Below, one piece after another: positions 17,151 to 25,683 of a stretch of 64,000 nt of DNA. Every line of letters starts with the position of its first letter. Position 1 is the stretch's first letter. The stretch covers positions 62,001 to 126,000 of the forward strand of contig CALWIA010000027.1 in the NCBI GenBank assembly GCA_944380605.1. Reading direction: 5' to 3'. A program made the position numbers and the translations under genes. A model generated the notes under the pieces. It saw only the letters and a program-made list of their open reading frames with translations. It was not told where the DNA came from and made no database searches. This DNA is from an uncultured Lachnospiraceae bacterium. GTDB lineage: Bacteria > Bacillota > Clostridia > Lachnospirales > Lachnospiraceae.

Positions 17151-19120
17151 GCCTTGGCGGTTTTAATTTCAAACAGAATATTCAGTACGGGGCAGCCAAG
17201 ATTCTGCAGGTGTTTACCTATCCCTTCAGTCAGTTTTACCGGTTTGTGACGAGAAAGCTCAGCATCAATACCTTTTTGGATACGGTAACATCCGACGTGC
17301 GCCGGAAGATGAACGCGCTGGTGAAGGCAAAGCCCAAATCCCTCAGCGACTACTATACCATTGGTCGGTACTACGCGGCCAAAAAGCTGGTGTATCTGGG
17401 GTCCGTGGCGGTTCTGCTGCTTTTGCTGCTGTTTATCCAGTACGGATATCCGTGGATTCGTTCCACGTTTCTGACCCGGACTATGGAGGTCAACTCCGCG
17501 GGCATGTTCGGCTATACCGGGAAGGTGCGGCTGACGGCTGTGGATACGGATCAGGTGATCTTTGCGGGACGTCTGGAAGACGGACGTATCGTCGGCCAGG
17601 GAACTTTGTGGGATTTTGATGGAAACCTGCTGTACCAGGGCGAGTTTTTAAACGAGATGTATTCCGGCTACGGGGAACTGTACTATCCCGGCGGAATTCC
17701 GCAGTACAAGGGAAATTTTGAACTGAACCAGTATCAGGGCCAGGGGTATCTGTACTATGAAAACGGCGCCGTGCAGTACGAGGGCAGCTTTGCCGCTGGC
17801 CAGTACGACGGAAACGGCCGTCTGTATCGGGAAAATGGCGCCCTGGAATATGACGGAGGCTTTGCCGCCGGCCAGTACAGCGGAACCGGGCGCCTGTACG
17901 ATGAAGCAGGCAATCTGCAGTATGACGGAGGTTTTGCTTCCGGCGTATACGAAGGCGAGGGAAAACTTTACCAGGATGGGACGCTGGTGTACAGCGGCGC
18001 CTTTGCCCAGGGCCTGCGTTCGGGGGCCGGAAAAGCCTACGATAAAAATGGCGAACTGGTCTATGAGGGGCAGTGGCAGGAGGATCAGCCGGCGGAAGGC
18101 ACCGGCATGCTGTTCCAGGACGGCGGAGAACTGCTGTATCAGGGCGGCTTGAATTCCGGGATTTACAGCGGAACCGGCGCGCAGTACGCCGAGGATGGCA
18201 CCCTGCAGTACGAGGGCGGATACGCCGACGGCCTGTATGAGGGCCAGGGCCGGCTGTACGGAACCGACGGCACGCTGCTGTATGAAGGCGGGTTTGCCGC
18301 AGGACTCTACAGCGGTGAAGGAAACCTTTATGACAGCGAGACCGGGGCCCTGCTGTACAGCGGTACCTGGGAAGCGGGGGCGCAGACCGGGGAAGGCACG
18401 GTGTATACCCGGGAAGGACGGATCTTATATGAAGGCGGACTGCTGGACGGCCGGTATGACGGGGAAGGCACGCTGTATGATACGGAAGCCCAGGAGGAAG
18501 AAACGGAAGAACTTCCGAAACTCTATGAAGGGCAGTGGAAGGCAGGCAAACGGGAAGGAGCCGGAAAAGCCTATGAAAACGGCGGGCTGCTGTACGACGG
18601 AACCTATGAAAACGACCTGTATTCCGGAGAAGGGGTGCTTTACAATCCTCAGACCCAGCTGGTGGTTTATGAGGGACAGTTCCGGCTGGGACTGTATGAC
18701 GGAACCGGCAGGCTGTATAACGAACTGGGCGAATTGATCTATGAAGGGGAGTTCCAGTTGGGCCTGAAAAATGGAAGCGGCATCGTCTATGACGGGGCTA
18801 CCGGCGTGGTGCTGGAAGAAGGCGTGTACCGTAGCGATGTGCTGGTGACCAGCCAGAAGGAACTGGAAGAAGCCAGAGAGCAGCTGGCGGCGGACGAGAG
18901 CGCGGCGGCGGACGAAGGCGGCCAGGAGGCCGCCGGAGAAGCGGCGGGACAGACCGGCGGAGAAAGCGGACTGGCCGGAGAAGAGACTCAGGCGGAACCC
19001 GCCGGGGGAGAGGCCCAGGCAGGGGCCGGAAGCGGACAGGCGGCGCGTGAGACCGACGGAAAGCCTATTTGGAATACGGAAAGCCAGGAAATCGGGCCCG
19101 GTATAACGGCGGGCCAGTAG
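17147..19120 (+). CDS. Membrane-anchored MORN-repeat protein
   Basis: This 657-residue protein has a cytoplasmic-like N-terminus (about 80 residues), one strong membrane segment (residues ~81-101, LVYLGSVAVLLLLLLFIQYG), then roughly 17 consecutive MORN-type repeats of 23-24 residues (about residues 139-565; units such as YEGSFAAGQYDGNGRLY). A low-complexity Ala/Glu/Gly tail closes the protein. MORN repeats form an elongated beta-sheet and are known for membrane/phospholipid association or as spacers. Here the membrane segment places the repeats on the opposite face from the N-terminus, most simply outside the cytoplasm. The ATG overlaps the pseudokinase stop codon (ATGA). A docking or stand-off element for the CIS is plausible; effector or surface adhesin roles are alternatives. 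Confidence 0.85.
   Translation: MSLGGFNFKQNIQYGAAKILQVFTYPFSQFYRFVTRKLSINTFLDTVTSDVRRKMNALVKAKPKSLSDYYTIGRYYAAKKLVYLGSVAVLLLLLLFIQYGYPWIRSTFLTRTMEVNSAGMFGYTGKVRLTAVDTDQVIFAGRLEDGRIVGQGTLWDFDGNLLYQGEFLNEMYSGYGELYYPGGIPQYKGNFELNQYQGQGYLYYENGAVQYEGSFAAGQYDGNGRLYRENGALEYDGGFAAGQYSGTGRLYDEAGNLQYDGGFASGVYEGEGKLYQDGTLVYSGAFAQGLRSGAGKAYDKNGELVYEGQWQEDQPAEGTGMLFQDGGELLYQGGLNSGIYSGTGAQYAEDGTLQYEGGYADGLYEGQGRLYGTDGTLLYEGGFAAGLYSGEGNLYDSETGALLYSGTWEAGAQTGEGTVYTREGRILYEGGLLDGRYDGEGTLYDTEAQEEETEELPKLYEGQWKAGKREGAGKAYENGGLLYDGTYENDLYSGEGVLYNPQTQLVVYEGQFRLGLYDGTGRLYNELGELIYEGEFQLGLKNGSGIVYDGATGVVLEEGVYRSDVLVTSQKELEEAREQLAADESAAADEGGQEAAGEAAGQTGGESGLAGEETQAEPAGGEAQAGAGSGQAARETDGKPIWNTESQEIGPGITAGQ
17560..18820 (+). 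repeat. Degenerate ~69-72 bp tandem repeats encoding MORN units
   Basis: About 17 in-frame units of 23-24 codons follow one another, each reading approximately Y-x-G-x-(F/W/L)-x-x-G-x-Y-x-G-x-G-x-L-Y-x-x-x-G. Adjacent units are similar but not identical at DNA level (for example around 17820-17960), which suggests old duplications kept by selection plus some recent homogenisation. One unit, near 18470-18530, carries an inserted acidic stretch EEETEEL. Confidence 0.8.
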
Positions 19121-19165
19121 AAACACGGGGCCCCGGGCTATGCCGGAAAAGGAGAGAGGCGGAAG

Positions 19166-19747
19166 ATGAGACATACGGCAATCGCGGAGATAGGAAATAC
19201 GCTGGCGGAGATCTTGAGAACCAGCATGGTGCCGGACACCATAGCCAATCCGGATCATATCGGCCTGTGCAGCCCTGCGGACAAGGGCGACCTGGCAGTG
19301 GGAATTTACCTGTATGACATCCGGGAAAGTGAGGAAATTCGGGGAAATTCCATGGTTATGGTGGATCCGTCCCGTCAGCGGTATCCTTCCAGCTTCCTGA
19401 CCCTTTACTATATGATCACCGCTTATTCCAACGGCGATATCAAGTATCGGGCGGAAGAAGAACAGAAGATTCTGGGCAGGGTGGTGCAGGTGCTGGCGGA
19501 CCACGGAGTGCTGGAAGGCCAGGTGCAGGCGGAAGGTTCTCCCGACGGAGAGACTATCGCCACGATAGAGATGCAGAATCTGTCCATGGAAGATAAACTG
19601 CGGGTCTGGAACGTTCCCAATACGGCCTATAAAACGTCTCTGTTTTATAAGGTAGGGCCGGTGGAGATCGAGTCCGAGCGGACCAGAGAGTCGCGCAGAG
19701 TCCTGGATGCCGCATTTGCCGTGGAGCATCGGGAAAAGGAGGACTGA
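19166..19747 (+). CDS. CIS tail terminator/cap protein, DUF4255 (Afp16-like)
   Basis: This 193-residue protein matches the Pvc16/DUF4255 family in length and pattern: IAEIGNTLAEILR at the start, GDLAVGIYLYDIRESEEIRG, and SSFLTLYYMITAYSNGD. Afp16-type proteins close the end of tube and sheath distal to the baseplate and set final length together with the tape measure. The ATG at 19166 follows AAAAGGAGAGAGGCGG. It lies after the two membrane proteins and before an unknown 250-aa gene, an arrangement I do not know from the textbook Afp/PVC order. Confidence 0.9.
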   Translation: MRHTAIAEIGNTLAEILRTSMVPDTIANPDHIGLCSPADKGDLAVGIYLYDIRESEEIRGNSMVMVDPSRQRYPSSFLTLYYMITAYSNGDIKYRAEEEQKILGRVVQVLADHGVLEGQVQAEGSPDGETIATIEMQNLSMEDKLRVWNVPNTAYKTSLFYKVGPVEIESERTRESRRVLDAAFAVEHREKED

Positions 19748-19751
19748 CGGA

Positions 19752-20504
19752 ATGAGAGATGTGCTGCATATGCGGGTCAGCCTGGCGGTTCTTCTCATTG
19801 ACGATTTTACGGGGCGGATTATCACTTCTTCCGATGCGCAGGTATCTGTGGAAGGCGGGAGAAAGCCGGTGGTCAAGCGGGAGGGATTCCGGGTATTTAC
19901 CAATCTGACGGAACCGGAGGTCCGAGTGCGGGCCGGAGGCCCCTGCTACTGCGAAGAAGAGCAGGCGATAGATCTGCGGCAGCTGGACCGGTCCCTTCCG
20001 GTGGTCCGGCTGCGGCTGCGGCCCAACCGCTGGTATCCCCTTCCGGCGGGTACGGCGCGGGTTTCGGTACAGCTGCCGGAGGATACGCAGCTGCTGGCGT
20101 ACTGCCAGGAAAGCGGCGGCTACAAACGGCTGCTGGCGGATTATACGAAAGGAAGCCAGGAGATCAGTCTGTACCAGGGAGACAGCGAAGAACTGGAAGG
20201 GAAGGCCTGCTGCATCATGGGAAAAGACGGAGAGCCGGAACCGCTGCGGCTGGGAGTGCTGAAAGACCGGGAAGCCGGCCTGTATCAGCTGCTGCAGCTG
20301 CCGGAGAACGCGTATAAACGGGCAGGGACCCGGGTTTATCCGGCCGCCTGCCTGCCGGCGGGGCCGGCCAGAACCTGCTATTTGCCGCTGAAAGGCGGTG
20401 GCCAGAAGGAGCCGGTGTACACCTTTGTACAAATCTGCGGGACACGGCAGACGGTACAGCAGGTGACGCTGCGGACAGACCGGGAAAACCGAATGGAACT
20501 GTAG
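19752..20504 (+). CDS. CIS-operon protein of unknown function (250 aa)
   Basis: I do not recognise a named family. The N-terminal ~80 residues (VSLAVLLIDDFTGRIITSSDAQV, then KREGFRVFTNLTEPEVRVRAG) look like a small beta-sandwich of the carboxypeptidase-regulatory/transthyretin kind, which often serves in binding or decoration. The remainder is beta-rich with Cys residues at several sites, no signal peptide and no membrane segment. I chose ATG 19752 because AAAAGGAGG sits 9 bp upstream; an ATG at 19707 would overlap the DUF4255 gene by 41 bp. Its position between the cap and ATPase genes argues for a structural or assembly role in the particle. Confidence 0.75.
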   Translation: MRDVLHMRVSLAVLLIDDFTGRIITSSDAQVSVEGGRKPVVKREGFRVFTNLTEPEVRVRAGGPCYCEEEQAIDLRQLDRSLPVVRLRLRPNRWYPLPAGTARVSVQLPEDTQLLAYCQESGGYKRLLADYTKGSQEISLYQGDSEELEGKACCIMGKDGEPEPLRLGVLKDREAGLYQLLQLPENAYKRAGTRVYPAACLPAGPARTCYLPLKGGGQKEPVYTFVQICGTRQTVQQVTLRTDRENRMEL

Positions 20505-20525
20505 AAAACGGAGAGGAGGGAGCCT

Positions 20526-22706
20526 GTGGAACTGGAAATGTACCAGAGTTCGGAAGCCTATATGCGGGAAGCCATGGAATGGGTCCGAAGCTGGATCCGG
20601 CTGTACCGGGAATACGCGGTTTCTCTGGATGAACGGGGAAAGCTGCTTCAGATCCGGGGCTCCATCGTATTCGGCGACGATCTGGAACTGAGCCTGGAAG
20701 GAGGACTGGAACCGGAGGAACGGCAGGAATACGAAAAGCAGGCGGACAGACTGCGGGACTGGCTGAAGATTTCGGCGGGCCGGGCCGCGGCGTCCTTCCG
20801 CGGCGGCATCGCCATTCCTATGGAGTATCTGTTCCGGGTATTCGGCCTGGAGCCGGCAGAGCGGTTCTGTATTCTGATGGCGCTGGCGCCGGAATATGAC
20901 CGCACCATGGGACGGATGTTTGCCCTGCTGCAGGACGATTATAAGGAGAAGTACCCCTCTCTGGATCTGTGCCTGAAAATCTATACCAGTCTGGAGGAAG
21001 AGCGAAGCCGGATCCGATCCGCGATGCTTTCTGGAGGGAGGCTCTTCCGGCTTTTTTTTCAGACGGAGCCGGAGCATGCCGGCTCCCAGCTGAAACTTCA
21101 TCCCAGGATCTGGCAGTTTCTGCATGGATTTGAGGAAACAGACCAGGAACTGGAAGGAATAGCCAGACTGTACCTTCCGCCGCGGAAGGAAGGACAGGAA
21201 GCGATAGAGCCGGAGATAGAAAAGAAGCGGCTTTCGCTGGCCAGGGCGGCCTGGCGGGGCGGCAGCAGGAACCTGTGTTTTGTATACGGGCCGGATGGTT
21301 CGGGCCGAAAAACCCTGGTGCGCCAGGCGGCGGCGGAAAAGAACCGGCCGGTGCTGACCTTTGATCTTCGGACACTGTACGGTGAAAAGAACCGTTTTCC
21401 AACGATGTTAGACAGTATTGTCCGGGAATGCCGGATCCGGGGAGCGGCGCCCTGTGGAATTCACGGGGAGGCGCTGCTGCCGAAAGAAGGAGACTCGGAA
21501 GAGACAAAACGGCAGAAAGAGCGGATTATGGATGGTTTGCTGAGAGAATTGGCACAGCCGGGAGAGGGGCTGTTTCTCACATCGGAAAAGCGATGGGAAG
21601 GCCCCTGGCTGTGGCCGGAAACCGTCCGGACCGACTGGGAAGTGCCGTTTCCGGATCAGTCCGGGCAGATTCGCCTCTGGGAAAAGCTGTTGTCCGGCAT
21701 ACCTGTGGATGGCATCACGCCCCAGGCCCTTACGGTCCGCTTCAGCCTGACACCGGGACAGATGACAGAGGCGCTGAAAGAGGCGGCGGGACAGGCGGAC
21801 GCGGCGGGAGAGACGGTGCTGCCCAGGGAGAGGCTGTACGAGGCCTGCCGCCGGCAGCTGGTGATGCATCTGGGGGATCATGTGACCCAGATCCAGACTC
21901 GGTACCAGTGGGAGGACCTGGTGCTGCCGCCGAAGCAGAAGGAGGCGCTGCAGAGCGCCTGCAACCAGGTGGAGTATAGCCATCAGGTATATGACCTGTG
22001 GGGATTTGACCGGAAGGTGGCCTATGGCAAGGGCGTGTCCCTGCTGTTTTACGGGCCGCCGGGCACCGGCAAGACTATGGGGGCCCAGGTAATGGCCAAC
22101 CGGCTGTCCATGGAGCTTTACAAGGTGGATTTGTCGTCGGTAATGTCCAAGTACATCGGCGAGACGGAAAAGAATCTGGGACGGATTTTCGACGAGGTAA
22201 AGAAATCCAGAAGCATTCTGTTTTTCGACGAGGCGGATGCCCTGTTCGGAAAGCGGACGGAGGTAAAGGACTCCCATGACAAATACGCCAACGCGGAGAC
22301 CGCTTACCTGCTTCAGAAAATAGAAGAGTACCAGGGAATTGTAATCCTGGCTACCAATTATATGCAGAATTTTGACGAGGCCTTTAAGCGCCGGATCAAA
22401 TTCATCATAGAATTTCCATTTCCTCTGGCCCCGTACCGGATGCAGATGTGGAAGCAGGTGTTTCCAGAACAGACGCCCCTTGAGGATTTGGACTATGAAT
22501 ACCTGGCGGAGCGGTTCGAACTGTCGGGAAGCAGCATCAAAAACATCGCGGTGGCCGCGGCCTTTCTGGCAGCGGCGGAAGGCGGAGCCGTAGGCATGAA
22601 ACAGATTCTGCTGGCTCTGAAGGACGAGATGGTCAAATCCGGAAAGAGCATGCCTCCGGAAAGTTTTGGAGAATACTACGGGCTGATCAGCAAAAGCGGC
22701 TGGTAA
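20526..22706 (+). CDS. CIS-associated AAA+ ATPase (Afp15-like), with a degenerate first ATPase module
   Basis: This 726-residue protein has a C-terminal AAA+ domain with Walker A GPPGTGKT (about residues 510-517), Walker B ILFFDEADALFG (about 564-575), a sensor-1 region IVILATNYMQNFDEAF and arginine-rich RRIKF. An earlier nucleotide-binding-like stretch, FVYGPDGSGRKTLV (about residues 253-266), followed by a weaker core, suggests an N-terminal second AAA module that is probably inactive. Such two-module ATPases are typical of Afp15/Pvc15, required for particle assembly or effector loading rather than for recycling contracted sheath. The start is the GTG at 20526 behind GGAGAGGAGGG; no ATG is closer to the ribosome site except 20538 (second Met). 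Confidence 0.92.
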   Translation: MELEMYQSSEAYMREAMEWVRSWIRLYREYAVSLDERGKLLQIRGSIVFGDDLELSLEGGLEPEERQEYEKQADRLRDWLKISAGRAAASFRGGIAIPMEYLFRVFGLEPAERFCILMALAPEYDRTMGRMFALLQDDYKEKYPSLDLCLKIYTSLEEERSRIRSAMLSGGRLFRLFFQTEPEHAGSQLKLHPRIWQFLHGFEETDQELEGIARLYLPPRKEGQEAIEPEIEKKRLSLARAAWRGGSRNLCFVYGPDGSGRKTLVRQAAAEKNRPVLTFDLRTLYGEKNRFPTMLDSIVRECRIRGAAPCGIHGEALLPKEGDSEETKRQKERIMDGLLRELAQPGEGLFLTSEKRWEGPWLWPETVRTDWEVPFPDQSGQIRLWEKLLSGIPVDGITPQALTVRFSLTPGQMTEALKEAAGQADAAGETVLPRERLYEACRRQLVMHLGDHVTQIQTRYQWEDLVLPPKQKEALQSACNQVEYSHQVYDLWGFDRKVAYGKGVSLLFYGPPGTGKTMGAQVMANRLSMELYKVDLSSVMSKYIGETEKNLGRIFDEVKKSRSILFFDEADALFGKRTEVKDSHDKYANAETAYLLQKIEEYQGIVILATNYMQNFDEAFKRRIKFIIEFPFPLAPYRMQMWKQVFPEQTPLEDLDYEYLAERFELSGSSIKNIAVAAAFLAAAEGGAVGMKQILLALKDEMVKSGKSMPPESFGEYYGLISKSGW

Positions 22707-22728
22707 TACGCCGGGAAAGGAGAACTCG

Positions 22729-25128
22729 ATGCCAGATAAAGAAAACCCCAACGCGCAGGAAGAAGAGAACAGACAGCAGGAACAGGAAAATCAGGAAGCG
22801 GCTCAGACGGAAGAAGAGCGGGAAGAAGAGGAGAACGAGGAGGAGGAGGAAGAGGAAGAGAGCGAAACCGCAGCCCCTTCTCAGACGGAGGACGGTCAAA
22901 CCGAGAGTGCGCAGGAGACGGCAGCTGCGCCGAAGCCAAAAGCGAGAAGACGTCCTAGAAGAGAACCTGGCGTCAACGAGCTGTATGATAAGATTCACGA
23001 GGATAAAGCACTGGTCAGGGAGTCAGGACACAGGATTGCTTCTTACTCGGATGAAATCGAGGCGATTGACAGCGAAGAAAAGAAAAATGCGGCGCATGAT
23101 AAGCTGCTGAAAGAGCGCGAGATCATTGAAAATGTTAAATACCGGGCTGAAAGCCGTTATCCAGAGGAATCGGAAAATTTTTCTGAACGGTACAAAAACA
23201 AAGCGGCGGAGCGAATCGGAGCGCTGTCCCGCTTAACGGATAAGGTTCAGAACCAGTATCAGGAAAAACGGGATCGGATCGACGCAGTGGACGCGGAATA
23301 TCAGATTGAGGCTCTGCGGAAGCGGGTGGAGGGACTGGATGAACAGCGAATCCAGATGGAGAAGGCCAACCGGGGCAAGCAGACGCTGAAGCGTCAGCAG
23401 TACCGGGCACTGAAATACCAGACCCAGGATCTGATGGCGGACTATAACCGGCTGCCGGCGCCCAAAAGCCCGAAGGGTGAGCGGATGATGAAAACGCTGA
23501 ACACCTATATGGATTGGTACAATACGCGTCTGAAGCAGCTGGAAAGCGCTATGCCTCAGTGGGAGAGAACGCTCCTGAAACGGGAGGAAGAGAGCGCCCA
23601 GGGCGAAGCGGCGCAGCTGAACCGCCGCTATACGGCGAGAAATCCGCTGATTCGTCTTCTGTATAAGGTGATGCAGATTAAAGACAAGCGAAGACCGGAA
23701 AAAAGCCAGCTGGAAGAAGCTAAGGAAGTGTACGGAAAGGCCAAGGATGAGAAAGATGCTATTGATGAAATCCGGGGCGACGCGGAAGACATGGGAAGCA
23801 GTATCCGGGATATGGCTGAAGGCACCTTTTTTAACGCGGAGGAAGACGAAGAAGAGGAAGAGGGCGGCCTGAAAGACTGGCTGTTTAAACACGCGAAGCT
23901 TTTCCTGAGCTGGATATCCGGAAAAACCGGAAATGAGCAGGTAGAGAAAATCGGCGGCAGAATTATTGATGAACTGTCTAACTGGTTTGATCCGGTGCTC
24001 AATGCGATTAAATTGATAAAAAACATGAAAAAGTTCTCCGATAAAGTGATAGATATGTCCGGAGAAGAAGTCAATGAGACAGTTATGGAAATTGCCGGGC
24101 AGACCTTTGACGTGATTTCCTCTGGTTTGAAAGCAGTTCAGAGATATATTGGAGAAATCCCTTTGCTGGGTGAAGTGATGGGAATCATCAGCAGCGTAAT
24201 GGGCATCATCAATCACAGCATTCGCTTTGCCACTAAGAACCGCCTCAGGAAAACAGCGAAGGCGGAAAAGGAAAAGCTGAAGGAACGAATGGCGGAAAAA
24301 CGGAATCAGTACGCCATGCAGGAAGAAACGAGAGATCTGGGGCTGTACAGTTTTATGGGAACGGCTACGGTAGGCGAGTGGCGCGGCAAAGGCCGCCTGA
24401 CTGCCCATGTGCAGAAGGACAATTCCGCAAAACGCAAATGGGGAAAACATATAAAAGTCAGCGCGGATACTACCATAGAAACTCAAAAGGCCCTGCTGGA
24501 GCGCCAGGTGGGCCAGGGTGATATTCATACGCAGCTGGAGGAAATGAAGCAGCAGAAAAACAGGGGCCAGCTGGACGCGGCGCAGCGCAGAAAATACTTC
24601 CAGATGAAAGCGCTGCGGGATATGCGCCAGTATCAGGAGCTGAAAGAAGCGAAGCATGTAAACGTTAAACGGCTGAGGGAAGAAGCGCTGGAACTGGTGG
24701 ATGAGGGCGCAGGACTGGCAGCTGGCATTGCCGGCTTGTTCCCGGGAATAGGAACCGCAGTATCCAAGGGGATCAAATTTGGTCAGTTGGTCATGGGCCT
24801 GATCCGCAAGTCTGTGACATTTTTCCATAAGAAGTATCAGAACGCCAAGGGGATTACGAAGAGAAAAGAGCAGCGCAACAACGCTATGGCCTCGAATATT
24901 TTCCAGCAGATGCTGTTTGTGGGAGGCTATCTGCGCCCCAATATGGAAGATACTTCCACACCGCTGTTCTCCGTAGGGCCGGAAAGCGCCAAGCGGGTTT
25001 CCAGTCGGATGGAGTACCTGGACAACATCACCAGCACGCTGAGTTATAAGATGAGTGAAATGCAGGACGTAGAAACCCGGGACGAACTTCTGGATATGAT
25101 GGCCGCGGCATTTACAACGGCAGGATAA
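22729..25128 (+). CDS. Large acidic/coiled-coil protein after the CIS ATPase: candidate cargo or tape measure
   Basis: This 799-residue protein begins with a highly acidic disordered tail (residues ~1-62, runs of Glu) and a basic KARRRPRR patch, followed by long charged helices (about residues 80-350). Two glycine-rich hydrophobic stretches are visible: around 478-500 (LLGEVMGIISSVMGIINHS) and around 660-695 (AGLAAGIAGLFPGIGTAVSKG). These could be pore-forming or membrane-inserting helices, or the hydrophobic parts found in tape-measure proteins. It is followed at once by a small acidic protein with chaperone-like traits and a PAAR-like tip, the arrangement expected for a secreted cargo. No catalytic motif is seen. 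I therefore list it as either CIS cargo or tape measure, with no way to decide from sequence alone. Confidence 0.85.
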   Translation: MPDKENPNAQEEENRQQEQENQEAAQTEEEREEEENEEEEEEEESETAAPSQTEDGQTESAQETAAAPKPKARRRPRREPGVNELYDKIHEDKALVRESGHRIASYSDEIEAIDSEEKKNAAHDKLLKEREIIENVKYRAESRYPEESENFSERYKNKAAERIGALSRLTDKVQNQYQEKRDRIDAVDAEYQIEALRKRVEGLDEQRIQMEKANRGKQTLKRQQYRALKYQTQDLMADYNRLPAPKSPKGERMMKTLNTYMDWYNTRLKQLESAMPQWERTLLKREEESAQGEAAQLNRRYTARNPLIRLLYKVMQIKDKRRPEKSQLEEAKEVYGKAKDEKDAIDEIRGDAEDMGSSIRDMAEGTFFNAEEDEEEEEGGLKDWLFKHAKLFLSWISGKTGNEQVEKIGGRIIDELSNWFDPVLNAIKLIKNMKKFSDKVIDMSGEEVNETVMEIAGQTFDVISSGLKAVQRYIGEIPLLGEVMGIISSVMGIINHSIRFATKNRLRKTAKAEKEKLKERMAEKRNQYAMQEETRDLGLYSFMGTATVGEWRGKGRLTAHVQKDNSAKRKWGKHIKVSADTTIETQKALLERQVGQGDIHTQLEEMKQQKNRGQLDAAQRRKYFQMKALRDMRQYQELKEAKHVNVKRLREEALELVDEGAGLAAGIAGLFPGIGTAVSKGIKFGQLVMGLIRKSVTFFHKKYQNAKGITKRKEQRNNAMASNIFQQMLFVGGYLRPNMEDTSTPLFSVGPESAKRVSSRMEYLDNITSTLSYKMSEMQDVETRDELLDMMAAAFTTAG

Positions 25129-25143
25129 GGAGAGACAAGGAAT

Positions 25144-25680
25144 ATGGCTGATATAGAAAAAAATGAATTGATCCGCCAGTTTAAAGTAATTGCGGATTTT
25201 ATGGAGGATACGGAACTGAAGGCGCTGGTGATGGAGGATATGCCGGATGACATGCCGCCGACGCTGCTGATCGGGTTAGAAGATGAAATCAAAGATGGAC
25301 ACTACATCGTCTGCAATCTGATGCCCATGGATGAGGAAGACGCGGCGTATACCAACTTTCTGCATATGTTTTATGAAATCCCGTATGAAACGTCTTCTCT
25401 GAACGAGCTGGACTTGCTTCGGGCGGTGAACGCGATGAATACGGTGATGGTGATCGGCGGTTTTATCTGTAATCGGATCAGCGAGGACAAGGCGAGAGTG
25501 CAGCTGCGGCTGACACTGACTGCTGACGTAGAGGAAGCTATCAACCCCAGCACAGTGTGTGAATGTGCCTGCATGATTCTGAACTACGCATCTACTATGG
25601 AGGAGATTGTGTCAGGACTGCTGGCCGGCATGGATCTGGACACGATTCTGGAGGCGGAAGAACTGACCGGAGAGGAGTAA
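25144..25680 (+). CDS. Small acidic protein, YbjN / secretion-chaperone-like
   Basis: This 178-residue, strongly acidic protein (LKALVMEDMPDDMPPTLLIGL, then IKDGHYIVCNLMPMDEEDAAY and FLHMFYEIPYETSSLNELDLLRAVNAMN) has the alternating strand-helix pattern of YbjN / type III secretion chaperone-like folds. The motif LLRAVNAMNTVMVIGGFICN is the kind seen in that fold's long helix and strand. It starts 16 bp after the 799-aa gene and ends 4 bp before the PAAR-like gene, so the three are probably one functional set. The proposed role, a loading chaperone for the 799-aa protein, is inference from fold and position. Confidence 0.7.
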   Translation: MADIEKNELIRQFKVIADFMEDTELKALVMEDMPDDMPPTLLIGLEDEIKDGHYIVCNLMPMDEEDAAYTNFLHMFYEIPYETSSLNELDLLRAVNAMNTVMVIGGFICNRISEDKARVQLRLTLTADVEEAINPSTVCECACMILNYASTMEEIVSGLLAGMDLDTILEAEELTGEE

Positions 25681-25683
25681 ACC

